Source: Bacillota bacterium (GTDB taxonomy: Bacteria > Bacillota > Clostridia > Christensenellales > Aristaeellaceae). From it: DNA of 42,037 bases. Shown here one piece after another: positions 15,453-22,657 of this stretch. The DNA is taken from NCBI GenBank assembly GCA_023411175.1, contig JAEYPB010000006.1:1-42037 (forward strand), read 5' to 3'. The notes beneath the pieces were generated by a model that ran no database searches, was not told the origin of the DNA, and was given only the letters and a program-made list of their open reading frames with translations. Within the stretch, counting starts at the first letter, position 1; each line of letters starts with the position of its first letter. Position numbers and translations under genes: made by a program.

Positions 15453-16171
15453 AGGTAATGATCTTCGGCGGCACCACGGAGGGGCGAGAGGAAACGGCGG
15501 CGCGTTTGAACGCGGGCGACGGCGTGGTCGCCTGCGTGACGAGCGAATACGCGCGCCTGCTCCTGCCCGCCGGCGCCCGGGTGATCGTGCGCGCGATGGA
15601 CGAAGAGGAGATATGCGCAGCCATGATGGGGGAAGCGCCGGACGAAGTCGTCGATGCGACCCACCCCTTTGCCGTGCGCGTCAGCGAAAATATCCGCCGC
15701 GCGGCGGCGCGAGCGGGGCTGCGCGTCCGGCGCATCGCGCGCGCGAACAGCGCAAACAGCGCGTGGACGGGAGATGCGGAGTGGGTGGACAGCCCCGAGG
15801 AAGCCGCGCGGGCGCTTGCGCGCACGCGGGGCAACATCCTCCTCACCACCGGCAGCCACACACTCTGCGTCTATGCGCGCGCGCTGCCCCTTGAGCGCGT
15901 CTACGCCCGCGTACTGCCTGCGTCGAATGTGCTGCGCCTGTGTGAGGAACTGAAGTTTTCACCCGGGCACGTCATCGCCATGCAGGGGCCTTTCCCCCCG
16001 GCGCTCAACGGCGCGCTCTATGATGCGCTTGACATCCGCGTGCTGCTCTCCAAGGATTCGGGCGAGCAGGGCGGGGTCAGGGACAAGGTTCTGCCCGCGC
16101 TTGAGCGCGACATCCACGTGGTGATGATCCGGATGCCGAAGGAGGAAGCGGAATGCGCGGAAAAAGCCTGA
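15449..16171 (+). CDS. cbiJ: Cobalt-precorrin-6A reductase CbiJ
   Basis: This 240-residue NAD(P)H-dependent enzyme reduces the corrin macrocycle of cobalt-precorrin-6A. It begins MKVMIFGGTTEGRE, the usual CbiJ/CobK start. It then shows EVVDATHPFAVRVSENIRRA and ILLTTGSHTL, AMQGPFPPALN and LLSKDSGEQGGVRDKV, all family hallmarks. The ATG overlaps the cobD stop, and its 3' end overlaps cbiP by 19 bases. Confidence 0.94.
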   Translation: MKVMIFGGTTEGREETAARLNAGDGVVACVTSEYARLLLPAGARVIVRAMDEEEICAAMMGEAPDEVVDATHPFAVRVSENIRRAAARAGLRVRRIARANSANSAWTGDAEWVDSPEEAARALARTRGNILLTTGSHTLCVYARALPLERVYARVLPASNVLRLCEELKFSPGHVIAMQGPFPPALNGALYDALDIRVLLSKDSGEQGGVRDKVLPALERDIHVVMIRMPKEEAECAEKA

Positions 16172-17661
16172 TGATCCAGGGTACCGGCTCGTCGGTGGGC
16201 AAGAGCGTGCTCTGCGCGGCGCTGCTGCGGATACTTCGGCAGGACGGCTACCGCGTCGCGCCATTCAAGGCGCAGAACATGGCGCTCAACTCCTTCGCGA
16301 CGCGGGAGGGGCTGGAAATGGGGCGCGCGCAGGTCGTACAGGCGCAGGCGGCGGGCATTGAACCAAGCGTGATGATGAACCCGGTGCTCCTGAAGCCCAC
16401 CAGCGACCGGCGCAGCCAGGTGGTGGTAAACGGGCGGCCCATCGGCAACATGACGGCGATGGAGTACCACACCTATAAGCCCGCGCTGCGCAAAATGATC
16501 CGGGAAACCTACGAAGCGCTCGAGCGCACGGTGGACTACGTCGTCATCGAGGGCGCGGGCAGCCCGGCGGAGATCAACCTGCGGGAGGGCGACATTGTCA
16601 ACATGTCCATGGCGCACACCGCGGACGCGCCGGTGCTGCTCGTCGGAGACATCGACCCCGGCGGCGTCTTCGCCTCGCTCTACGGAACGGTGATGCTGCT
16701 GCCGCCCGAGGAGCGCGTGCGGATCAAGGGTACGATCATCAACAAGTTCCGTGGCGACGTGAAGATCCTCGAGCCAGGTTTGAGGATGATCGAGGATTTG
16801 ATCGGCGTGCCAACGGCGGGCGTGGTGCCGTGGACCGATATTGAACTGGAGGACGAGGACAGCGTGACCGGGCGCTTCCATCGCGCCGCGGGCGAAGGCG
16901 ACGTGGACGTCGCCGTGGTGCACCTGCCCCATATTTCAAACTTCACCGACTTTCAGGCGCTTTCGCTCGTCGAGGGTGCGCGCGTGCGCTATGCCAAGAG
17001 GCCGGAAGAGCTGGAAAACGCGGACGTCGTGATCCTTCCCGGTACAAAAAACACCATCGAAGACCTGCTCTCCATCCGAAACCGCGGTCTGGACGCCGCC
17101 ATCCTGCGCCACGCGCGGGCGGGCAAGCTGTTGATCGGCGTGTGCGGCGGCTATCAGATGCTGGCCGGGAAGCTCTCCGATCCGCACCATGTGGAGTCGC
17201 GGGTCGTCGAGACGGCCGGGCTGGGGCTTTTGGATATGGACGTGGAATTCCTCCCCGAAAAAACCACCGTTCAGGCGGCGGGCGTCGTCACGGGCGGCGA
17301 CTGCTGGCTTTCGGTCATCGATGGGGTGCAGATCGACGGCTACGAGATTCACGCGGGCGTAAACCGGCCGGGCGAAGGCGCGGTGCCGTGGCTTCGCCTG
17401 ACCTCGCGCGAAGGGATCGACGGCGTGCGCAACGCGCAGGGAAACGTGCTGGGCAGCTATCTCCACGGGCTGTTTGATAACGGGCACCTGTCGCGCGCGA
17501 TCATCGAGCATGTGCGCCGTAAAAGGGGCTTGCCCGCGCAAGGCGGGGCGCCGCTGACGATGGAAGCGTTCCGCGAACGGGAGTTTGACCGATTGGCGGA
17601 CATCGTGCGCGCCAGCCTTGACATGGACTTCATCTACAGCGTGATGCGGGGGGATCTCTGA
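16153..17661 (+). CDS. cbiP: Cobyric acid synthase CbiP
   Basis: This 502-residue glutamine-dependent synthase amidates the b, d, e and g side chains of cobyrinic acid diamide. It opens MRGKSLMIQGTGSSVGKSVL, a P-loop variant, then FKAQNMALNSFAT and EINLREGDIVNM. The glutamine amidotransferase part contains VILPGTKNTIEDLL and IGVCGGYQMLAG with the catalytic Cys; GYEIHAGVNR and GSYLHGLFDN supply the later conserved histidines. It starts within the last 19 bases of cbiJ and overlaps the cbiB start by one base (TGATG). Length fits. Confidence 0.95.
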   Translation: MRGKSLMIQGTGSSVGKSVLCAALLRILRQDGYRVAPFKAQNMALNSFATREGLEMGRAQVVQAQAAGIEPSVMMNPVLLKPTSDRRSQVVVNGRPIGNMTAMEYHTYKPALRKMIRETYEALERTVDYVVIEGAGSPAEINLREGDIVNMSMAHTADAPVLLVGDIDPGGVFASLYGTVMLLPPEERVRIKGTIINKFRGDVKILEPGLRMIEDLIGVPTAGVVPWTDIELEDEDSVTGRFHRAAGEGDVDVAVVHLPHISNFTDFQALSLVEGARVRYAKRPEELENADVVILPGTKNTIEDLLSIRNRGLDAAILRHARAGKLLIGVCGGYQMLAGKLSDPHHVESRVVETAGLGLLDMDVEFLPEKTTVQAAGVVTGGDCWLSVIDGVQIDGYEIHAGVNRPGEGAVPWLRLTSREGIDGVRNAQGNVLGSYLHGLFDNGHLSRAIIEHVRRKRGLPAQGGAPLTMEAFREREFDRLADIVRASLDMDFIYSVMRGDL

Positions 17662-18602
17662 TGGGCGACTGGGCTCTGGCGCTTTGCATCGGGTGCGCAC
17701 TTGATTTTCTCGTCGGCGACCCCGAATGGTTTCCGCATCCGGTGCGATTCATTGGAAAGTACATCGCTCTCGCCGAGGGAAGGCTGCGCGCGCGGGGCGG
17801 CAATCTGCGCGCCTCGGCGGTGCTCCTGACCGCGAGCACGGTGCTGCTGAGCATTTTGGTCACGGCGGCTTTCCTCTGGGCGCTGTCGCTGTTTGGCCGC
17901 TGGCCGCTTCTGATCGGCATGGCGCTGGTTAACTGGATGGGGCTCTCGGCGCGCAATCTCGGTGACGAGGCGCTGTACGTCAGCCGGTCGCTCTCGGAGG
18001 GAATTGAAGCTGGGCGGGCTCGCGTCGCGCGCATCGTCGGACGCGATACGGCGAATCTCTCCGAGAAAGAGGTGATCTGCGCGGCGGTCGAGACGGTGGC
18101 CGAAAACACCACCGACGGCGTGCTATCGCCAATTTTTTACGCGCTCCTGGGCGGCCCGGTGGCGCTGATGGGCTTCAAGGCCGCCTCAACGCTCGATTCC
18201 ATGGTGGGATACCTTGACCCTAAGTACAAGGACATCGGCTGGTCAAGCGCGCGGCTTGACGACGCGCTCAACTTCATCCCGGCCCGGCTGTGCGCGCTGT
18301 TTTTATGCCTGGCGGCATTTGTGACCGGGCAGGATGGATCAAACGGCTTTCGCGTCGTGCGGCGCGATCACGCAAACCATAAAAGCCCCAACTGCGCCTG
18401 GAGCGAAGCCGCGGTGGCGGGCGCGCTCCACATTCAATTGGGCGGCGCGCACGCTTACTTTGGGAAAGTCGTCGACAAGCCCACGATCGGCGACGACGAC
18501 CGCCCGCCGGCGCGCAAAGACATAACGCGAGCGGTACGGCTCATGTACGCGGCGGAAATACTGTTTTTGTTGGCGGCGCTCGCCGCCCTGTGGAGGTTTT
18601 GA
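17661..18602 (+). CDS. cbiB: Adenosylcobinamide-phosphate synthase CbiB
   Basis: This 313-residue integral membrane enzyme joins the aminopropanol phosphate made with CobD to adenosylcobyric acid. Family motifs are LDFLVGDPEWFPHPVRFIGKYI (in two parts around residues 14-35), AAVETVAENTTDGVLSPIF and DSMVGYLDPKYKDIGW. DRPPARKDI and RDHANHKSPNCAWSEAAVAGAL follow near the C-terminus, split by hydrophobic segments. It starts one base within the cbiP stop. Confidence 0.95.
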   Translation: MGDWALALCIGCALDFLVGDPEWFPHPVRFIGKYIALAEGRLRARGGNLRASAVLLTASTVLLSILVTAAFLWALSLFGRWPLLIGMALVNWMGLSARNLGDEALYVSRSLSEGIEAGRARVARIVGRDTANLSEKEVICAAVETVAENTTDGVLSPIFYALLGGPVALMGFKAASTLDSMVGYLDPKYKDIGWSSARLDDALNFIPARLCALFLCLAAFVTGQDGSNGFRVVRRDHANHKSPNCAWSEAAVAGALHIQLGGAHAYFGKVVDKPTIGDDDRPPARKDITRAVRLMYAAEILFLLAALAALWRF

Positions 18603-19288
18603 TGCTGTCATTTGTCGGCGTTGGGCCGGGCGATCCGGAGCTGTTGACACTCGCCGCCCTTCGAACGCTCCAGGCCGCCGACGAAATCGCCGTCGCGGAT
18701 TCAGGCGCGGGCGAGAGCGTCGTTCTGCACATCATCCGAAATCACATCGCCGGAAAGCCGGTTTCCCACCTGCGTATTCCGATGGGCGCGCGCGAGGATT
18801 GGGCGGCGGCGCACGAGGCGGCGGCGCGCACCCTCACGGAAAAACTGGAGAAGGGGCGGCGGGTTGCCTACCCGGTGCTGGGCGATCCCTCGCTGTATGC
18901 CAGTTCCGGCTACCTCTACCGGTTGATCGCGCCCGGACACCCTTGCGAGATCATCCCGGGCGTGCCGGCCATGTGCGCGGCGGCCGCCGCGCTGGGCGTG
19001 CCGCTGGCCGAGGGACGCGAGAGGCTCACGATCTGCCCGGGCTTTCAGGCGGGTGAAGCGCTTCCGGAAGGGCCTGTTGTGGTGATGAAGGCCGGGCGCG
19101 CACTGTCCGCCCTCCGCGAGGCTGCGGCCGGGGGTCCGGCGCTCGCGGTGCAGAATCTCGGCATGCCCGGGCAGACCACAGGTTCCCTCGGCGATGTCGG
19201 TGCGCAATCGTACTTTACGACGGTTCTGATCCGCCCGAAAAGCGCTGAGGAATCAGCGAATCCCAGCGGCTCCCCCGCCGCCGTTTAA
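18602..19288 (+). CDS. cbiL: Cobalt-precorrin-2 C20-methyltransferase CbiL
   Basis: This 228-residue tetrapyrrole methylase adds the C20 methyl group to cobalt-factor II. It starts MLSFVGVGPGDPELLTLAAL, which is the CbiL/CobI form. It continues with VAYPVLGDPSLYASSGYLY and EIIPGVPAMCAAAAALGVPL. The start at 18602 has GGAGG five bases upstream and overlaps the cbiB TGA; an earlier in-frame GTG at 18590 is less likely. This is the last gene of the plus-strand operon. Its TAA shares TTAA with the stop of the converging ABC ATPase gene, and no terminator separates the two. Confidence 0.93.
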   Translation: MLSFVGVGPGDPELLTLAALRTLQAADEIAVADSGAGESVVLHIIRNHIAGKPVSHLRIPMGAREDWAAAHEAAARTLTEKLEKGRRVAYPVLGDPSLYASSGYLYRLIAPGHPCEIIPGVPAMCAAAAALGVPLAEGRERLTICPGFQAGEALPEGPVVVMKAGRALSALREAAAGGPALAVQNLGMPGQTTGSLGDVGAQSYFTTVLIRPKSAEESANPSGSPAAV

Positions 19289-20400
19289 CCCGATGTCGCG
19301 CCGGGCGGCGGGGCCATGATGCCCATGCGCTCGGCCCTTTGCATCAATTCCCGCATGCGGCGGTTGCTCTCTCCGATCTCGACGCCGGCGTCGATTGCGC
19401 GGCTGCATCGGTTGAGCGCCGAAAGCGCTTTTTCAAAGGCTTCGTCTCCGATCTCGCGGAAGGGGCTCTCCGAGATGACCTCGGAGGCCAGCAGGCGCGC
19501 CAGGCGATGGTCGACGTCGTTTGTGTACAGAATCCCTGCGCAGAAGGGGATGTTCGCCTTCTGCAGCGCCCGAAACACCGGAATGCCGCTGCCACAGGCG
19601 GAAAAAACAAAGGTCTCCGGCGCGCCGGCGGGGCGCGAGAGCTCGATGTTGCCGAACAGCGGATCGTAGAAGCCTTCGCCAATGTCGTACAGCGCGCGGA
19701 CCTCCTCCTCCCGGAAGATGCGCTCCGGCACGTCGTATCGGCCGATGGCCTCGCCCTTCACGCAGAGCACCTTGTCGGCAATCTTCTGCGCGAGGTCGAT
19801 CTCGTGGAGGGACATGACGATGGTGATACCGCTCTCTTTCGCCATGCGGCGCAGTATGCCGAGCAATTCCAGCTTGTGGCGTATGTCCAAAAAGGAGGTC
19901 GGCTCATCGAGAATGATGATGTCGGGCTCCTGAGCGATCGCGCGCGCAAGCAGTACGCGCTGCCGCTGGCCGTCGCTGACGGCGTTGAAATCGCGCCCGC
20001 ACAGGTCAAACGCGTGGACGGTTTCCATCGCGTCGCGGACCTTTTCCTCGTCCGCCTGGGAGAGTATGCCAAGCCGCCCCGTGTAGGGGTATCGCCCGGC
20101 GGCGACGACATCCCGGCAGGTCATCAACTCCGGCTTGATGCGCTCCGTAAGCACCACCGCCATCTTCTTCGACAGCGCGCGGTACTGGAGCGTGCGCAGG
20201 TCCCGCCCTCCGATGTACACCGCGCCCGCAATGGCCTTGAGCTGCCTGGCGAGGCTCTTGAGAATGGTGGACTTCCCCGCGCCGTTCGGCCCGATCAGCA
20301 CGACAATCTCGCCCTTTTCAATGTCCACGGATATATCCCGGATCAGCGGCGCCCCATCGTAGCCGACAGACAGCGCCTGCGTTTGAATGTGATAGGCCAT
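19285..20400 (-). CDS. btuD: Cobalamin/iron-complex ABC transporter ATP-binding protein with C-terminal extension (BtuD-like)
   Basis: This 371-residue ATPase powers the adjacent permease. Walker A is GPNGAGKST (37-45), the signature is VSDGQRQRV (141-149, a variant of LSGGQ), Walker B is IIILDE (161-166) and the H-loop His is 199. The ABC core ends near residue 240. The remaining ~115 residues (FVFSACGSGIPVFRALQKAN, FCAGILYTNDVDHR and an acidic helical tail) form an extra domain not needed for ATPase function; I recall it in some Firmicutes BtuD/FecE-like proteins but know no role. Substrate is inferred as a corrinoid from riboswitch 2 and the neighbouring cbi operon. One base separates it from btuC. 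Confidence 0.9.
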   Translation of the reverse strand: MAYHIQTQALSVGYDGAPLIRDISVDIEKGEIVVLIGPNGAGKSTILKSLARQLKAIAGAVYIGGRDLRTLQYRALSKKMAVVLTERIKPELMTCRDVVAAGRYPYTGRLGILSQADEEKVRDAMETVHAFDLCGRDFNAVSDGQRQRVLLARAIAQEPDIIILDEPTSFLDIRHKLELLGILRRMAKESGITIVMSLHEIDLAQKIADKVLCVKGEAIGRYDVPERIFREEEVRALYDIGEGFYDPLFGNIELSRPAGAPETFVFSACGSGIPVFRALQKANIPFCAGILYTNDVDHRLARLLASEVISESPFREIGDEAFEKALSALNRCSRAIDAGVEIGESNRRMRELMQRAERMGIMAPPPGATSG

Positions 20401-20401
20401 G

Positions 20402-21448
20402 TCACTGCCCTTTCTGCCGTCGAAGCATCATGAAGATGACGACAGGCGCGCCGAAGATCGACGTGACCGTGCTGATGTTCAGCTCTGTCGGCGCGAACAG
20501 CGTGCGCGCGATCATGTCGCAGAACATGCTGAACACCGCGCCGCCTAGAAACGTCGCGGGGATCACGACGAGCGGTTTGGCGGTGTTCAGGCTGCGCTTG
20601 ATCAGGAAGGGGACCGCGATGCCGACGAAAGAGATGGGCCCTGCGAACGCCGCGACGCAGGCGGAGAGTACGCTTGAAAGGAGAATCAGCGCGACGCGAA
20701 AAAGCCGTATGTTCACGCCCATGCTCTGCGCGTAGGCCTCGCCCAGTTGATAGGCGCCAATGGGTTTGGACAAGAGGAAGACCAGCAGCGCCGTCGTACA
20801 GACGATCCCCGCCGCCATGTACACGCTGTCCCAACCCATGCCGGAGAAGCTGCCCTGCGACCAGCCGTGCAGGTTGACGATGTCGGACTCGCTCGCAAAG
20901 GTGATGACGAAGTCGGTGACCGCCGAGCAGATGTAGCCGATCATGATTCCGCCGACCAAGAGGATCGACATGCTCTTGAGCCTTCTCGACAGGAAGAGGA
21001 TGAAGCCGACGGAGATCAAAGAACCCACGAACGCCGCGGCGACGAGGGTAAAGGACGAAACGCGGCTGAAGTGCTCAAGAAACACAATCAGCGTCAGCGC
21101 CACAACCATCTTCGCTCCAGACGAGATCCCCAGTACGAAGGGCCCCGCGATGGGGTTCCCGAAAAAGGTCTGAAGCAGAAAACCCGAGAGCGCCAGCGCG
21201 CCGCCCAGTATGGCCGCCATCAGAATGCGCGGCAGGCGGATGTTCCAGATGATGCTGTACTGGGTGCCCTCGCCGACACGGCGAAACAGCATGCGCGCGA
21301 TTTCCGAAACCGGAATGGGTACGCTGCCGGAATTGATGTTGAGTACCGTGATCGCGCAGAACGCGGCAATCAAGAGGAGAAAAACAACCTGATAGCGCGA
21401 ACTCCTCCGGAACCATCCGCTGCGCCCGAAATGTTCTGTCTGCCGCAT
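20402..21448 (-). CDS. btuC: FecCD/BtuC-family ABC permease
   Basis: This 348-residue multi-pass membrane protein forms the channel of the importer. It has the family features IRLPRILMAAILGGALALSG, NPIAGPFVLGISSGA and GPISFVGIAVPFLIK, about ten hydrophobic segments, and the C-terminal cytoplasmic loop. The open frame reaches 21577, but the ATG at 21446-21448 is chosen because GGAGG lies just upstream and the earlier part overlaps the btuF-like gene. The permease family also carries ferric siderophores and haem; cobalamin is inferred from riboswitch 2 upstream. Confidence 0.92.
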   Translation of the reverse strand: MRQTEHFGRSGWFRRSSRYQVVFLLLIAAFCAITVLNINSGSVPIPVSEIARMLFRRVGEGTQYSIIWNIRLPRILMAAILGGALALSGFLLQTFFGNPIAGPFVLGISSGAKMVVALTLIVFLEHFSRVSSFTLVAAAFVGSLISVGFILFLSRRLKSMSILLVGGIMIGYICSAVTDFVITFASESDIVNLHGWSQGSFSGMGWDSVYMAAGIVCTTALLVFLLSKPIGAYQLGEAYAQSMGVNIRLFRVALILLSSVLSACVAAFAGPISFVGIAVPFLIKRSLNTAKPLVVIPATFLGGAVFSMFCDMIARTLFAPTELNISTVTSIFGAPVVIFMMLRRQKGQ

Positions 21449-21459
21449 GTGGCCTCCGA

Positions 21460-22593
21460 TCAGTGGATTTGATAGAGAAAGGTCATGCCCTCCCGCTCGC
21501 CGGTTAGCATCCGGCGGATGTCGGAAATGAGGTTCCCGACGATGTCGGTCGCCTGATAGAGGTACTTGCCCGTACACCAGACGTTCCCCTCCCGCACGGC
21601 TTTGAAGTCGGAAAACAGAGAATTTTTGCCCAGCAGATCATCCATGCTCTTGAGCGGCTGGTCGATGGAGGCGTTGTAGATCAAATAGTCCGCGTCAACC
21701 GCCGCCGCGTAGAATTCCTCCATGGTTAAAGATACCGTGGAGCGCTGCGTGTCCATATCCGCCCCCAGACCGGGAAACGCGTAGCGACCTCCGGCGATCC
21801 CAATCATCTTCGGCACATAGTCGGACGCCCTGCGCACGGCGATGGAGCCGTCGGAGCTGACATAGAAAAAGGCGACTGTCTTTTCCGTGTTGGGAAAGCC
21901 CGAGAGCCGAAGGATGATCTCCTCCTGCGATGCGAAGAAGGCGTCCGCCTGCTTCTCCCTATCTACCAGCACGGCGTAGAGCTTGATCCATTCCGTGCGT
22001 CCCAGCGGGTGCGACTCGTAGCTGGAGCGGTCGATGAAGACCGGGATGCCGAGCAGCTCGATCATCTCCTGCACTTTGGGCATGTGCAGGATCATTGTGG
22101 ATTCAACAGCCAGATCGCAGCCTTGCGTGACCATGAGCTCATAATCCGGCTTGCTGTAATTGCCCGCAAAGATCATGCCTCCGGCATTCATGGCGGCGAC
22201 CGTGTTTTCGATGTACCAGCCCGAAGCCTCCGTCCCTGTGAGCCGGATCGCGTCCAGCGCGTCCAGCGCGTCGAACAGCGCCATGGCGGAAGTCGCCGCC
22301 AGGTACAGGGTATCAAGGGGCTTTTGCAGCACGGTTACGCCCGCTTCCAGTCCTTCGGGGATGGGACTCCCTTCAGGTACGACCAGGTAGCGCGCGCTGC
22401 CGTAGACATCGATCAGCGCGTAGCCGCCCTCGTAATAGAACACGTCGAAGCATTCCGCATAGCTCAGCGCCATCGTCGATTCATACCGGAGCCCCGCGAT
22501 CTGCGGCGCCGTTTCCTCCGCCGACGCGAAAAGCCCGGGTGCGATGATCAGCAGCGCGACGAGGAGCGCGCATATACGGCGGTTGCGTTTCAT
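21460..22593 (-). CDS. btuF: Corrinoid/iron-complex ABC substrate-binding protein (BtuF-like)
   Basis: This secreted binding protein of 377 residues hands its ligand to the BtuC-BtuD transporter. It has a signal peptide ending near AEET and two TroA-like lobes. The N-lobe contains AGLRYESTMALSYAECFDVF, YLVVPEGSPIP and LYLAATSAMALFDAL. The linker region holds IPVFIDRSSYESHPLGRTEW, and the C-lobe includes AFFYVSSDGSIAVRRASDYV. Two ATGs are in frame at 22599 and 22593; the second has GGAGG at better spacing (8 bases). There is no lipobox Cys. The first half is clearly homologous to the C-terminal part of the upstream 1011-residue protein. Ligand specificity is inferred from the riboswitch. Confidence 0.88.
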   Translation of the reverse strand: MKRNRRICALLVALLIIAPGLFASAEETAPQIAGLRYESTMALSYAECFDVFYYEGGYALIDVYGSARYLVVPEGSPIPEGLEAGVTVLQKPLDTLYLAATSAMALFDALDALDAIRLTGTEASGWYIENTVAAMNAGGMIFAGNYSKPDYELMVTQGCDLAVESTMILHMPKVQEMIELLGIPVFIDRSSYESHPLGRTEWIKLYAVLVDREKQADAFFASQEEIILRLSGFPNTEKTVAFFYVSSDGSIAVRRASDYVPKMIGIAGGRYAFPGLGADMDTQRSTVSLTMEEFYAAAVDADYLIYNASIDQPLKSMDDLLGKNSLFSDFKAVREGNVWCTGKYLYQATDIVGNLISDIRRMLTGEREGMTFLYQIH

Positions 22594-22657
22594 GGCCATT
22601 TCCTCCCGAAATTAAGGATGCGCCGGCGGAGATTGAACCGGTATAAAAGAGGCCTTG

